From positions 1 to 41,888 of the forward strand of contig NZ_AJXN01000008.1 in assembly GCF_000286355.1 (NCBI RefSeq): DNA of 41,888 nt, written 5' to 3'. The notes under the pieces are model-generated. The model made no database searches and was not told where the DNA came from. It was given only the letters and a program-made list of their open reading frames with translations. This DNA is from Kocuria atrinae C3-8. GTDB taxonomy: Bacteria; Actinomycetota; Actinomycetes; Actinomycetales; Micrococcaceae. The translations under genes and the position numbers were made by a program. Positions within the stretch are counted from its first letter, which is position 1. Each line of letters begins with the position of its first letter. Shown in pieces: positions 16,599-28,866 of this stretch.

Positions 16599-18314
16599 CG
16601 ACCGTTCCTTCCAGATCCGCCGACCAGCGGCTGTTCTGCTTCGAACTGCTGGCTGGAGAACGCCGCCAGTTCCGGGTGGTGCAGGTCCAGAGCAGGGCGC
16701 TCGGAGCGGATACGGGGCAGGGAGGTGAAGTTGTGCCGCGGGGCGGGCAAGAGGTTGCCCATTCGAGCGAGCCGCCGAAGCCCCAGGGATCGTCAACTTC
16801 AACCTTCTTGGCGTTACGTGCAGTGGTGTACACGTTCCAGAAGAACGGAATCATCGAGATACCCAGCAGGATGGCACCCCACGTGGAGAACTGGTTCATC
16901 CAGGTGAAGCCGTCCTCCGGCATATAGTCCGCGTAACGACGGGGCATACCGTCAACGCCCAGCCAGTGCTGGATGAGGAAGGTCATGTGGAAGCCGACGA
17001 ACAGCAGCCAGAAGTGAATCTTGCCGATGCGCTCGTTGAGCATCTTGCCGGTGAACTTGGGCCACCAGAAGTAGAAGCCGGCGAACATACCGAACACGAT
17101 GGTTCCGAAGATCACGTAGTGGAAGTGAGCCACCACGAAGTACGTATCGGACACGTGGAAGTCCAGCGGCGGGGTGGCCAGGATGATGCCGGTCAGACCA
17201 CCGAACAGGAAGGTGAAGAGGAAGCCGAGAACCCAGAGGATAGGTGTCTCGAACGTCAATGACCCTTGCCACATGGTGCCGATCCAGTTGAAGAACTTCA
17301 CGCCGGTGGGCACCGCGATCATCATGGTCATGAACGAGAAGAACCCGAGAGCCACGGCACCGGTCACGTACATGTGGTGAGCCCACACGGTCACGGACAG
17401 GGCGGCAATGGCGATGGTCGCGAAGACCAGACCCTTGTAACCGAAGATCGGCTTACGGGAGAAGACCGGGATGATCTCGGAGACGATGCCGAAGAACGGC
17501 AAGGCCAGCACGTACACCTCGGGGTGACCGAAGAACCAGAACAAGTGCTGCCAGAGGATGGCACCGCCATTCTCCGGATCGAAGATGTGACCACCCAGAC
17601 GTCGATCCATACCCAGTGCGAACAGCGCGGCTGCCAGCGGCGGGAAGATCATGATGATCAGCAAGGAGGTGATCAGCGTGGTCCAAGTGAACACGGGCAT
17701 ACGCCACATGGTCATACCCGGGGCACGCATGCACAGGATGGTGGTAATGAAGTTGACGCCACCCATGATGGTGCCGAAGCCTGCAGGCCCAGGCCGAAGA
17801 CCCATAGGTCACCACCAACTCCTGGACTGAACGTTGTGCTGTTCAGTGGCGCGTAAGCGAACCAGCCAAAGGACGCGGCGCCTTGAGGGGTCACGAAGCC
17901 GGCAACGGCGATCAGGGAGCCGAACAGGAAGAACCAGAACGCCAGAGCGTTCAGACGCGGGAACGCGACGTCCGGGGCGCCCAGCTGAAGCGGGACGATG
18001 ACGTTCGCGAAACCGACGAACAGCGGAGTACCGAACATCAGCAACATGATGGTGCCGTGCATGGTGAAAAGCTGGTTGTACTGTTCCTTGGTCTCCAGGA
18101 TCTGCATGCCCGGATCAAAGAGCTCCGCGCGGATCAGTAGCGCCATGACGCCACCGACACAGAAGAAGATGAAGGACGCGATCAGGTACATGTACCCGAT
18201 GGTCTTGTGGTCAGTGGAGGTGAGCCAGTTGACGATCACCTTGCCCTTTGACCTAGGCACAACACGGGGAGCGACCGTGGTCGCTTCGTCCCGCGAATAT
18301 TCGAGCGTAGACAT
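16595..18314 (-). CDS. ctaD: Cytochrome c oxidase subunit I, two frameshifts
   Basis: This is the catalytic heme a / heme a3-CuB subunit. The ligand helices are visible: T-M-H-G-T-I-M (heme a), W-F-F-G-H-P-E-V-Y (CuB His and the cross-linked Tyr), V-W-A-H-H-M-Y (CuB His pair) and A-H-F-H-Y-V-I-F-G (hemes a3 and a). The first break at 17780-17781 lacks one base and restores L-G-L-Q-G-F-G-T-I-M-G. The second at 16740-16743 restores C-P-P-P-R-H-N-F near the C-terminus and leads to the TGA that overlaps ctaF. The repaired protein is 573 aa, normal for the family. ATG at 18314 follows ctaC by 10 nt. The order ctaC-ctaD-ctaF on minus converges on ctaE-qcrCAB. Confidence 0.9.
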
Positions 18315-18324
18315 TGCCTATCCC

Positions 18325-19187
18325 CTAGTTGTTGGACGTGTCGTTTTGGTTCGGGTTGCGGTTGTACTCGTCGCCGACGGAGCCAACGTTGCCCTCGCTG
18401 CGCAGCTGTTCCATCTGAGCGTCGTACTCTTCCTGGCTCACAACGGCAACGTTGAAGAGCATTTCGGAGTGGTACTCACCGCAGAGCTCGGCGCACTTGC
18501 CGGCGAAGACACCTTCGCGGCCGGTGGTGAAGCTCATGTAGTTGGTGCGCTCGGGGAACATGTCAATCTTCTCGAGGAAGGCGGGAACCCAGAAGGAGTG
18601 GATCACGTCGCGAGACTTGATCTCGAGCTCAACCTTGCTGTCCACGGGCAGGTACAGGGTGGGGAGAGTTTCCTCCACGCCTTCCTCGCCGGTCAGGTGC
18701 GCCTGAACGCCTGGTAGTAGACGTCGTCGTCGAGGTAGTTGAAGTCCCAGGCCCACTGCTTGCCGTACACCTGAACGGTGACATCCGGGTTGTCGTGGCG
18801 CGCCGTGATGGCTGTCTGTGCCCGCTCCGAGAAGAAGAACAGGGACACGATCATGGCGATCGGGACAATGGTGTAGAACACCTCGAGCGGTGCGTGGTAG
18901 GCCAGCTGACGGGGGTAACCGGTCTCGTTCTTGCGACGACGGTAAGCGATCATGCACCAGAGCATGAGGCCCCAGGTGACCAGGCCCACTGCCAGTGCTG
19001 CTACCCACGAACCGATCCACAGATCAATGATGTGGTCCGCGTTGTCAGTGGTGCCACGCTCGGTGGGCAACCAGCCCATCTTCGCTTGTTCGGAGCAAGC
19101 GGTGAGCGTGGTCGCAGCCAGGACTGCCACTGCCGAGGCCTTGAGCATCCGGCTTCGGCGGCTGCCGGATCGAGTTTGCGAACTCAC
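18325..19187 (-). CDS. ctaC: Cytochrome c oxidase subunit II, frameshifted
   Basis: This membrane-anchored CuA subunit receives electrons from the diheme cytochrome QcrC. It has a lipoprotein-type signal (R-R-S-R, hydrophobic core, L-T-A-C) followed by two transmembrane helices (about 50-72 and 92-112). The beta-barrel CuA domain has Q-W-A-W-D-F-N-Y, V-I-H-S-F-W-V-P and the CuA site C-A-E-L-C-G-E-Y-H-S-E-M. One base is missing at 18710-18711, where restoration gives V-Y-Y-Q-G-V-Q-A-H-L and a 287-aa protein. The GTG at 19187 has AAGGG about 7 nt upstream and matches the family start; an in-frame extension to 19247 is unlikely. It is the first gene of ctaCDF. Confidence 0.9.
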
Positions 19188-19382
19188 AGACGGCCCTTCC
19201 TCTTCTTTGTGTGAGCTGCGTATGCGCTGGCACTGGGCGCAGGGCATACGTGGCCCGTTAATAATTCTCCCTTGAGAGCTTACCTCTCGAGCAGCGCTTC
19301 TGGTGACACTGTGTCACCGTGCCGTGTCGCCATTTTTCGTCCGGATTTCTACCCCGCGGGACGGGCCGGGGATCTCACGCAA

Positions 19383-19428
19383 GAACGGGGTGAATCCAAC
19401 GCCCGGAGACGTTGGATTCACCCCGTTC
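19383..19428 (-). terminator. Hairpin after erpA
   Basis: A perfect 19-bp stem (19383-19401 with 19410-19428) with an 8-nt loop lies just after the erpA stop and before the ctaC promoter region. The T-tract on the minus strand is short (GTTCTTG). Confidence 0.75.
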
Positions 19429-19446
19429 AGGAGTGGTTGGGACTCC

Positions 19447-19815
19447 TTAGTGGAAGGAATCACCGCAGGCGCAGGACCCGCCCGCGTTGGGGTTGTCGAT
19501 CGAGAAGCCCTGCTTGGAGATGCTGTCCTCGAAGTCCACGGTGGAGCCGTTGAGGTACGGGACGCTCATCTTGTCCACGATGACCTCCACGCCGTCGAAA
19601 TCGCGGGTGCTATCTCCGTCCAGGACGCGCTCGTCGAAGTAGAGCTGGTAAATCAGACCGGAGCAGCCGCCGGGCTGCACGGCCACGCGCAACCGCAGGT
19701 CGGTGCGACCCTCCTGATTGAGGAGATCACGAACCTTCTGTGCGGCCACATCGGTCAACAGGACCTCGTGGGTCGGCATTTCTTGGGTGGTCTCGTTATC
19801 GGTGGTGACGCTCAT
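19447..19815 (-). CDS. erpA: Iron-sulfur cluster insertion protein (HesB/IscA/ErpA family)
   Basis: This 122-aa A-type carrier binds and delivers Fe-S clusters to client proteins in the cytoplasm. The three conserved cysteines are present: one in P-G-G-C-S-G-L near residue 51 and the C-terminal C-A-C-G pair. The central F-D-G-V-E-V-I-V-D and D-F-E-D-S-I elements are typical. The ATG at 19815 has a weak GAAAGCGAG site. Its position near ctaC and the Rieske subunit fits a role in supplying clusters to respiratory proteins, but that is inference. A strong hairpin separates it from ctaC, so it is probably transcribed alone. Confidence 0.88.
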   Translation of the reverse strand: MSVTTDNETTQEMPTHEVLLTDVAAQKVRDLLNQEGRTDLRLRVAVQPGGCSGLIYQLYFDERVLDGDSTRDFDGVEVIVDKMSVPYLNGSTVDFEDSISKQGFSIDNPNAGGSCACGDSFH

Positions 19816-19894
19816 GGTGCTCGCTTTCTGTCCAACCGGGGCCGTTCGTGGAGACGAACCGTTCTTTAATCTTCAAACGTCTCGGGTCCGGGAA

Positions 19895-21306
19895 TCATTC
19901 CGAGTCACGGCGGCCTTGTTCAGCCAGCGCGGTCAACACCAGGGCCTCGGCGGTCACCGCGTGCAGGAAATCTCCGATGTGCAGCGACTCGTTGGCACTG
20001 TGTGCCCGCGTGTCCGGATCCTCGATTCCCGTGATCAGGATCTGGGCATCAGGGTACGCCTCCGTGAGGGTTGCCGTAAACGGGATGGAGCCTCCCATGC
20101 CGGCTTTCACCGCGGGTCGACCCCAGGCCTGCTCAAAGGCCCACAGAGCGATCTGTGAACTGACGGCCCGGGTGTCCGCACGGAAGGAAGGTCCGGTCTC
20201 TTCCAAGGAGAAGGTCACGTGCGCGGCGAACGGCGCATTGTCCTCGACGTGCTTGCGCAGTGCCTCCCCCGCCTCCTTGGGGTTCTGGCCCGGCGCGATG
20301 CGCAGGCTGAGCTTGGCACGGGCCGTCGCAGCGATCGAGTTCGACGCCGTGGCCACGTCCGTCACGTCGATTCCGGTCACTGACAGGGCCGGCTTGGTCC
20401 AGAGCCGAGAGGCGATCGAGCGGTCCCGGCCAATTGCACGCCCTCGAGCACCCCGGCGTCCGCGCGGAAACGCTCTTCCTCATAATCGACATCCACGTCG
20501 TCCTCGGAGAGCAACCCGGCTACCGCAACGGCGCCGTCGTCGTCGTGGAGCGTGGCAATCAAGCGCGCGAGCAGCGTGGGGGCGTCGAGCACGGGACCGC
20601 CGTAAATCCCGGAGTGCACCGAGTGATCCAGGGCAGAGAGCTCCACGATGCCTCCGACCACACCGCGCAGGCTCGTGGTCAGGGCGGGCACGCCCACCTC
20701 CCAGTTGGCGGAATCGGCAATCACGATGACATCCGCGGCGAGGCGATCACGGTACTCGCGCAGGAAATCCTCGAAACCGGGTGATCCGGCCTCTTCCTCG
20801 CCCTCGATGAAGACGGCGACGCCCAAGGAGGGTTCCTCCCCCGTGTGCTTGAAGAAGGCACGCAAGGCACCGATGTGGGCCATGACGCCGGCCTTGTCGT
20901 CGGCCGCACCGCGGCCCCACAGTCGGCCGTCCTTCTCGATGGCCTGAAAAGGTTCGGTGTTCCACAGTTCCCGCTTGCCCGGAGGCTGCACGTCGTGGTG
21001 GGCGTACAGAAGAATGGTGGGGTACCCCGGAGCCGGTGCCTTGCGGGCCACCACGGCCGGGTGGCCGGGTTCATCACCCTGATTTACGCGCAAAATGTCC
21101 ACGCTGTCGAACGGCAACTCGGACAGCAGGTCCTTGACCGCTTCCGCGCTGCGCTCCAGGTCAGCGGGATCAAAGGATTCCCACGCCACACCGGGGATGG
21201 CCACGAGCTCGGAGAGCTCCCCCAGAAGTTGCTCGCGGGATCCGTTGACGGTTTCCCGCAGCGCATCGATGGTGTCCTGGGCCGGTGGAGTGAACTCGGT
21301 ACTCAT
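19895..21306 (-). CDS. M20/M25/M40 family metallopeptidase (dipeptidase-like), frameshifted
   Basis: This cytoplasmic zinc peptidase of the aminoacylase/dipeptidase clan has Y-A-H-H-D-V-Q-P (metal His and catalytic Asp), R-G-A-A-D-D-K (bridging Asp), E-G-E-E-E-A-G-S (catalytic and metal Glu), A-D-S-A-N-W and a final R-A-H-S-A-N-E His ligand. The lid/dimerisation domain lies between. One missing base at 20421 joins the frames as L-A-G-T-G-S-I-A-S-R-L-W and gives 470 aa, normal for the family. The ATG at 21306 lies seven bases after TAGTGT (21314-21319), so a leaderless mRNA is likely. It diverges from the DUF3043 gene. The substrate is not known; peptide turnover is the usual guess. Confidence 0.85.
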
Positions 21307-21313
21307 GTCCTCA

Positions 21314-21319
21314 ACACTA
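21314..21319 (-). promoter_or_regulatory. -10 box for leaderless M20 peptidase gene
   Basis: On the minus strand TAGTGT is followed by seven bases (TGAGGAC) and the ATG at 21306. GAGGA is also present but is too close to the ATG to act as a normal ribosome site. Confidence 0.55.
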
Positions 21320-21379
21320 TCGCCGCCGTCCGGTTACGCGCCGATGGCACCGCGATGCCGCGTCTCGCGCGGACTCCGC

Positions 21380-21385
21380 TATCCT
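21380..21385 (+). promoter_or_regulatory. -10 box for leaderless DUF3043 gene
   Basis: TATCCT is followed by six bases and the GTG at 21392. No Shine-Dalgarno is seen. Confidence 0.6.
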
Positions 21386-21391
21386 GGATCG

Positions 21392-21986
21392 GTGTTTGGA
21401 CGCAAGAAAGCAGATGAATCCACGGGATCCACGGCCGTAGGCGCCTCGAGCGAGCCGGTGGAAACCACCCCCGCCGATGGCCGCAAGGGTCGCCCACTCC
21501 CAGCCGCAAGGAACAGGAAGCCGCGCGTAAGCGCCCCCTGGTCCCGGCCGATCGCAAGATCGCCAAGGCCGAATCGCGCCAGGCCGAGCGCGAGCGTCGC
21601 GCCGTGGCCAGGCTGGCATGGCCGCCGGCGATGAGCGCTACCTCGGTCCGCGCGACCGCGGTCCGCAGCGCCGCTTCGCCCGAGACTGGATCGACTCCCG
21701 CTTCAACATCGGCGAGTTCGTCCTGATCTTCTTGATCCTCATGTTGTTCATCCTGTTCCTGCCCAACCAGGCGATCGGATTGACCTTCATCTGGATCATG
21801 TACGGCTACATCGCACTGTGCGTGATCGATGCCTTCATCACCACAGCACGCATGCAATCGGCCATGCGCCGCAAGTTCGGTGAGGTGCAACGGGGCACCC
21901 GCTGGTACGCCGCGATGCGCACGTTCACCATTCGCCGCCTTCGCCTGCCCAAGCCGCAGGTTCGCCGCGGGGAACGCCCCGCCTAG
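21392..21986 (+). CDS. DUF3043 family membrane protein, two frameshifts
   Basis: This actinobacteria-specific protein has a charged, Lys/Arg-rich N-terminal half and two hydrophobic segments near the C-terminus (F-V-L-I-F-L-I-L-M-L-F and the following helix). It starts V-F-G-R-K-K, the family opening. Restoring one C at 21493-21495 gives G-R-P-T-P-S-R-K-E-Q-E-A. Restoring one G at 21611-21612 gives A-R-A-G-M-A-A-G-D-E-R-Y-L. The repaired protein is 198 aa. The start is set by the TATCCT box. The function is unknown. It converges on pyrD with a strong terminator between them. Confidence 0.82.
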
Positions 21987-22012
21987 GCCCGGAATTTCTC
22001 ATCTGCGACAGC

Positions 22013-22049
22013 ACACGGGACCCGCACCGATTCGGTGCGGGTCCCGTGT
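22013..22049 (+). terminator. Terminator after DUF3043 gene
   Basis: A 17-bp perfect stem (22013-22029 with 22033-22049) and a 3-nt loop are followed by TTCATTGT. It lies between the convergent DUF3043 gene and pyrD. Confidence 0.8.
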
Positions 22050-22095
22050 TCATTGTGTCTCGTCCTTCGTTGGCTCAAGGGAAGGGACTTAAGTC

Positions 22096-23189
22096 TCAGC
22101 CGCGAACGCGCCGCGCCGCCTTCTTGAGGCCACGATTGATGCGGGCCGCCCAGAACGGACCCTCGTACAGGAACGCCGTGTAGCCCTGCACCAGATCTGC
22201 ACCGGCATCGAGACGCTCGATCACGTCCTCCGGGGTGGTCACCCCACCCACGGAGATCAGGGTCAGCCGGTCCCCCGCGTGCTGGCGCAGCATCTTCAGA
22301 ACTTCCAGCGAACGACGCCGCACGGGTCGCCCGGAGAGCCCACCCGCACCACACGCGGTAATCTCGTCCTCGCTGCTGCGCAGGCCCAAACTTTCGCGGG
22401 CGATGGTCGTATTGGTGGCCACGATGCCGTCCAGCCCGAGGTCGAGGGCCAGCTCTGCAACCGCTTGGACATCGGCGTCCGCGAGGTCCGGTGCGATCTT
22501 TACCAGCAGGGGCACGTGGCGCCCGGTGACGGCGTCGGCTTCTTCACGTACCGCGCTGAGCAGCGGCCGCAGCGAATCGAGTTCCTGCAATTGCCGTAGC
22601 CCCGGAGTATTGGGCGAGGAAACGTTGACGACCAGGTAATCGGCGTACGGGGCCAATGCCCGCGTGCTCGTGACGTAATCCTCCACGGCGTCCTCGAGAT
22701 CGACCACCTTGGTCTTGCCGATGTTCACTCCCACGATGGGACGCTCAAGCCCCGTCTTGAGGGACTGTTCACTCAGTGACTGTAAGGTCGCGGCCACGCG
22801 CGGGCGACCGCCTGCGCGCCGTCGTTGTTGAATCCCATGCGGTTGATGACCGCGCGGTCCTTGATCAGACGGAAGAGGCGGGGCTTGGGGTTGCCGGGCT
22901 GTGGCTGACCCGTGACGGTACCGATCTCCACGTGGCCAAAACCCAGATCCATGAGCGCGTGGGTGCCGGTGGCTCCCTTGTCGAAACCCGCGGCCAGACC
23001 GAACGCGGATGGGAAGCGAAGGCCCATGACCTCCACCGCACTTCCGGGATCGGGGCGGGTGAATTTATTCAGAATGGATCCGAGGCCGCTCCGGTGCACG
23101 ACCTTGATGCCGGCGAAACCGAGGGTGTGGGCGAGTTCCGCATCCATCCAGGAGAACGCGACTTTGAAGAACGTGGGGTACAAGCGCAT
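22096..23189 (-). CDS. pyrD: Dihydroorotate dehydrogenase (quinone), class 2, frameshifted
   Basis: This FMN enzyme oxidises dihydroorotate to orotate in pyrimidine synthesis and passes electrons to the quinone pool at the membrane. The N-terminal helix pair (L-Y-P-T-F-F-K-V) is the membrane/quinone part of class 2. F-G-L-A-A-G-F-D-K and N-R-M-G-F-N-N lie in the first frame, [10 protein letters not shown] (catalytic Ser) and the phosphate-binding S-V-G-G-V-T in the second. A missing base near 22800 joins them as V-A-R-R-V-A-A-T-L and gives 364 aa. ATG at 23189 is preferred to 23207 because the family begins M-R-L-Y-P. A weak AAAACT box lies six bases upstream, so this mRNA may also be leaderless. 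Confidence 0.88.
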
Positions 23190-23283
23190 GGTGTCAGTTT
23201 TGCACACGCTCCGAGCCCTGAAGCCCGGGTGCTCTACGTGTCAAAGTCGCTTAAAGTCTGGATTGAGGGTTGCAAGATAACTC

Positions 23284-24069
23284 TCAACTACCCCTTGCGA
23301 CTTTATCCACTGCTCCCCCGTAACGTCGGTCCCGGCTCGCATATTCTTCGACGGCGCGCCACAGCACCGTGCGATCAACGTCCGGCCACAGCACATCCAG
23401 GAACACGAGTTCCGCGTACGCGGATTGCCACAGCATGAAGTTGGAAATGCGCTGCTCTCCCGAGGAACGCAGAAACAGGTCGACGTCCGGGAGGTCGGGT
23501 TCGTCCAAGTATTGCTGCACGGTCGACTCGGAGATGGAGCGGGGGTCCAGCACACCGGATTGGATGTCCCGGCCCATGGCTGCTGCGGCGTCGGCGATCT
23601 CGGCACGGCCACCGTAGTTCACGCACATGGTCAGGGTGACCACGTCATTGTTCTTGGTTTCTTCCTCGGCGTGCTCCAGTCGGTTGATCACGGACTTCCA
23701 CAGCTTGGGTCGGCGTCCGGCCCAGCGGACCCGGATTCCCCATTCCTGGAACGTGGGCAACTGGCGCTTCATGACGTCCCCGGTGAAGTTCATCAGGAAC
23801 GCGACTTCTGAAGGCGATCGCTTCCAGTTCTCCGTGGAGAAGGCATAGGCCGAAACGTTGGGGATACCCATCTCGATCGCTCCGGCCACCACGTCCAGCA
23901 GAGCCCGCTCGCCTGCACGGTGCCCCTCGTTGCGCGGCAAACCGCGCTCATTGGCCCACCGGCCGTTGCCGTCCATCACCAGGGCTACGTGCTTGGGGAC
24001 GAACTGCTCCGGGATGGCAGGGGGCTTGGCGCCACTCGGGTGTGCCGGAGGCGGGGAAAATCTGCTCAC
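23284..24069 (-). CDS. uppS: Isoprenyl transferase (undecaprenyl diphosphate synthase family)
   Basis: This 261-aa cis-prenyltransferase elongates farnesyl/geranyl diphosphate with IPP to make the polyprenyl carrier for cell-wall sugars. The conserved regions are all present: V-M-D-G-N-G-R-W near residue 31 (Asp essential for catalysis), [14 protein letters not shown], and [15 protein letters not shown] near the C-terminus. The GTG start at 24069 has AAAGGA about 8 nt upstream. It lies 20 nt after recO, so the two are co-transcribed, which is the usual actinobacterial arrangement. Intact. The chain length of the product cannot be told from sequence. Confidence 0.92.
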   Translation of the reverse strand: MSRFSPPPAHPSGAKPPAIPEQFVPKHVALVMDGNGRWANERGLPRNEGHRAGERALLDVVAGAIEMGIPNVSAYAFSTENWKRSPSEVAFLMNFTGDVMKRQLPTFQEWGIRVRWAGRRPKLWKSVINRLEHAEEETKNNDVVTLTMCVNYGGRAEIADAAAAMGRDIQSGVLDPRSISESTVQQYLDEPDLPDVDLFLRSSGEQRISNFMLWQSAYAELVFLDVLWPDVDRTVLWRAVEEYASRDRRYGGAVDKVARGS

Positions 24070-24089
24070 GCTCTGAGTCCTTTACTGAA

Positions 24090-24845
24090 TCATTCGGTGC
24101 GTTCCACCAAGCTCAGGGAACGTACCGACCGTTCCATGTGCCATTGAATGTAGCTTGCCACCAGTCCCGCGGCGGCGCGGGCGGTCTTGGAATCCGCGGC
24201 GTCAATGGTTTCCCAGTCGCCCGCCAACAGTCCCTGGAGGAGCACGAAAGTGGCCTCGCTCGGTGCCGCAGACCCCGGCGGGCGGCACTGCGGGCACACC
24301 GCACCACCGATCGCTGCGGAGAAGGAGCGGTGGGGTCCTGGGGCGCCACACCGGGCGCAATCGACGAAACTGGGAGCCCATCCGGCGATCGACACCGCCC
24401 GCAGCAGGTAGGAATCCAGGGTGCGGCCGGGTTCGTGTAGCCCACGTGCCACAGCGGAGAGGGCGCCGATGAGGAGCTGGTAATGCTGTTGCGCGGTGTC
24501 GTAATCGTCCGCGGTCAGCTTCTCCGCGGTCTCCACCATGGCGGCGGCGGCCGTGTACTTGGCGTAATCGGAACCGATCTGCTCGCCGTAGGACCGCTTG
24601 CCCAATGCTTGGGAGACGATGTCCAGGGTGCGGCCCTGAACGAGTTGCAGCGTGGCCACGTTGAACGGTTCCAGGCGCGCACCGAAACGCGACGTGGTGC
24701 GGCGCACCCCCTTAGCCACCGCACGCACCTGTCCGTGCTCCTTGGTCAGCAGAATCACGATGCGATCGGCCTCGGCCAATTTATAGGTGCGGAGCACCAC
24801 GGCCTCATCGCGATACGAGCGAGAAGCGAAAGTTGAACCGGCCAC
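24090..24845 (-). CDS. recO: DNA repair protein RecO
   Basis: This 251-aa protein helps load RecA on SSB-coated DNA in the RecFOR pathway. An N-terminal OB-fold ([18 protein letters not shown]) is followed by a helical domain with a zinc site (C-A-R-C and C-P-Q-C). The GTG at 24845 is chosen over an in-frame start at 24887 because the family starts just before S-Y-R-D-E-A and because GAGACT lies six bases upstream, a weak match to the leaderless layout seen elsewhere; AGGGGA could also serve as a ribosome site. It follows leuA across a strong hairpin and is co-transcribed with uppS. Confidence 0.85.
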   Translation of the reverse strand: MAGSTFASRSYRDEAVVLRTYKLAEADRIVILLTKEHGQVRAVAKGVRRTTSRFGARLEPFNVATLQLVQGRTLDIVSQALGKRSYGEQIGSDYAKYTAAAAMVETAEKLTADDYDTAQQHYQLLIGALSAVARGLHEPGRTLDSYLLRAVSIAGWAPSFVDCARCGAPGPHRSFSAAIGGAVCPQCRPPGSAAPSEATFVLLQGLLAGDWETIDAADSKTARAAAGLVASYIQWHMERSVRSLSLVERTE

Positions 24846-24894
24846 TCCCCTAGTCTCCCACGTTCTTCTGGCCGCTCGGGCGGCCACACGAAAG

Positions 24895-24948
24895 CGCCGA
24901 CGCCGCTCGGCGGCCCTCCGTGCGGAAGGTCACCGAGCGGCGTCGGCG
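24895..24948 (-). terminator. Terminator between leuA and recO
   Basis: A 16-bp perfect stem (24895-24910 with 24933-24948) encloses a 22-nt loop. It lies just after the leuA stop. The arm sequence GACGCCGCTCGG is shared with the hairpin at 8652-8690. Confidence 0.7.
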
Positions 24949-24969
24949 GCTAGCTCGAGGCAATGAGGG

Positions 24970-26798
<1,829 letters not shown>

Positions 26799-26823
<25 letters not shown>

Positions 26824-26858
26824 CACATAAGCAGGAGTCGCACGTTCCCTGGCCGCAT
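26799..26858 (-). CDS. leuA leader peptide (putative leucine attenuator)
   Basis: This is a 19-codon frame starting with ATG at 26858 and ending with TGA at 26799. It encodes M-R-P-G-N-V-R-L-L-L-M-C-R-S-G-A-S-P-I. Three consecutive Leu codons (CTC CTG CTT) sit in the middle, and the start of leuA is 75 nt downstream. The extended -10 box TGGTACGTT places transcription start at or one base before the ATG, so it would be translated as a leaderless mRNA. Leader peptides rich in the end-product amino acid control biosynthetic operons by attenuation, and leucine-type leaders upstream of leuA are known or predicted in actinobacteria. It was too short for normal gene finders. The mechanism is inferred from arrangement only. 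Confidence 0.65.
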
Positions 26859-26865
26859 GTGATCC

Positions 26866-26871
26866 AACGTA
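26866..26871 (-). promoter_or_regulatory. Extended -10 promoter of leuA leader
   Basis: On the minus strand TGG-TACGTT is an extended -10 element followed by seven bases and the leader-peptide ATG at 26858. No convincing -35 box is seen. Confidence 0.55.
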
Positions 26872-26972
26872 CCACTTGGGTGGGCCGGGCCTGGAAAATG
26901 CGCGCAATCATGTCGACGGCGCTCGGGCACTGACGACGGAGCGTCACCGCTCTACGGGGCTACCGTCGGGCA

Positions 26973-27053
26973 TGGCTCCGTCCGGTGGGTTCTGTCCAAG
27001 CAGTACGGACCGCGAGTTCCGTCCAAACGGCACGGCCCGCGCGTTCCGACCAG
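26973..27053. repeat. Three imperfect 27-bp tandem repeats
   Basis: Units at 26973-26999, 27000-27026 and 27027-27053 share the pattern GTTCCG(T/A)CCAA at their ends. By eye units 2 and 3 match at 20 of 27 positions and units 1 and 2 at 16 of 27. They lie in the gap after the LCP gene stop. Confidence 0.5.
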
Positions 27054-27066
27054 GCGGTGAGCCCCG

Positions 27067-28772
27067 TCAGTCCTGGCAGGTGAACTGCTCAGCCGTCTGC
27101 CCCTGCAGCTCATCCGGCAGCGCACCGGAGAGGTCCAGCTTGTCGCCGGAGGTGAAGTCCTGGCCGATGGAGACGCGCAGCCCCTCCAGCTCGTAGTCGG
27201 CCACGAGCTGGCTGTCCGGGACACCCAGCAGCGCCGCTAGATCATCGGCCGCGGTGGCCCACGAGGGGTTGTAGAAGATCTGCGTACCGGCCAGTGCGGT
27301 TCCGGTGCGGCTGGTTTCCGCCTGGGTGTAGCCCGATTCGGCGAGCAGTTCGCGGATCTCGCTGCCACGATCCGGGTCCCCCGAGCGATTGGCAATCGTG
27401 AGCGGGACCAACGAGGGCTGCACCTGCGGCGTCCATTCTTCCGAGGCGTCCTCGGTTGCGGACGGTTCTGGTGCGGTGGTGGGACCAGCGGGCGCTACGG
27501 TTTCTTCGAGTGCGGTACCCGGCGCGGCATCGGAGGTGGCCTGAGCTCGGTGGGCTCCGCGGCGGCGTCGTTCTCCTGACCAGCTTCAGTTTCCTGGCCG
27601 GCGTCGGTGGCCGCCCCGGAGGCTTCAGGCGACGGCGCTGCATCGGTCACGGCACGATCCTCCTGGAGTGTATCGAAGAGCCGCTCGGCCGGTTCCTCGT
27701 CCAGGACGAGCCGGTTGGGGTCCTCGGGATTCGGAACGTTGGGAACGGTCACGAAAGCGATCCGCCCCAGGTCGATCCCCGCAAAGGTTCCCCCGATCCC
27801 CACGAGCGTGGGCAGGGAGGTGAGGCCCTCGTCCACGTGCAGGTTCTGGGTCATGACCTCTGCAATCCGGTAGAGCTGCGGCAGGTTGTTCAGCGTGCCG
27901 TCGCCCTGAATCTTGCGGGTGAGCGAGGCCAGGAAGGACTGCTGCGAACGGATGCGGGATTCATCGCCGCCGTCGCCGAAGGCTGCGCGGGAACGGAGGA
28001 ACGCCAAGGCCTGATCGCCCTCGACCGAGGAGATACCCGCCGGAAGTTTCAGGCCGGACTTGGGGTCGTCCACCGGGCGGTTCACGCACACCTGCACGCC
28101 GCCCACGGTGGACGAAAGCTCCTTGACGGCATTGAAATCCGCGAGCATGAAGTGATCGATGTCCACACCGGCCATCTCGTTGACCGTGGCCACGGTGCAC
28201 CCCGGGCCGCCGTTCTCCACTGCGGAATTGATCATGTCCCGGTGCGCGGGGAACACTTCCCCGGACTCAGGATCCGTGCACTTGGGAATGTCCACGATCA
28301 GGTCACGCGGGAAGGACACCACGGTCACCGCGTCACGGTTCTCCGTGACGTGCACGAGCATCATGACGTCCGTGCGTCCGGAGGCGTCGTCCTCATCGCC
28401 GTATTCGGCGTTCCCCGAACCGGTGCGCGTATCCGATCCCATGACCAGGATGTCCAGCGGGCCCTCGCCCACTTCGGACGAGCCGTCCGAGAGGTTCAGC
28501 GGGCTGCTGTCCAGGTTGCTGCTGAGCCGCAGTGCCGCGACTCCCCCGATGCCGAACACGGCAATCAGACCGAACACGACCAGGATGGCCGCAATCTTGC
28601 GTGCGGACGGGCGGTGATCCCGGGAGCGGTGATGCCGACCCGTTTGCTTGAGCTTGATGTGCTCGAACTCGCGGTCCTCGTGCAGTGACTGACGACGCGT
28701 GGTGGGAGTGTCCCAGGGCGCAGTTTCACGGGACGCGTTCCTGTCGCGGCCGTGTGTGCTGCGTGAATCCAC
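27067..28772 (-). CDS. LytR-CpsA-Psr (LCP) family protein with C-terminal LytR_C domain, frameshifted
   Basis: This membrane-anchored enzyme of the LCP type transfers glycopolymers from lipid carriers to peptidoglycan outside the cell. A basic cytoplasmic part of about 58 residues precedes one transmembrane helix (about 59-81). The LCP domain has L-V-M-G-S-D-T-R near 115, S-G-R-T-D-V-M-M-L and S-F-P-R-D-L (catalytic and phosphate-binding Arg/Asp). After a Glu/Ala/Thr-rich linker the frame breaks at 27540-27541. Restoring one base continues into the LytR_C domain (I-A-N-R-S-G-D, Y-N-P-S-W-A-T-A-A), ending at 568 aa. The GTG at 28772 has AGGAG about 9 nt upstream. It stands between leuA and era as its own unit. 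Confidence 0.85.
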
Positions 28773-28866
28773 TGAGTAAGTCTCCTGTATCGGTACGTGG
28801 CGCCGTGCTGGGCCCCAGACAGATTAGTGAGGTTTCCCTAATCCCACCTGAGAACGGTTGCGAGGA

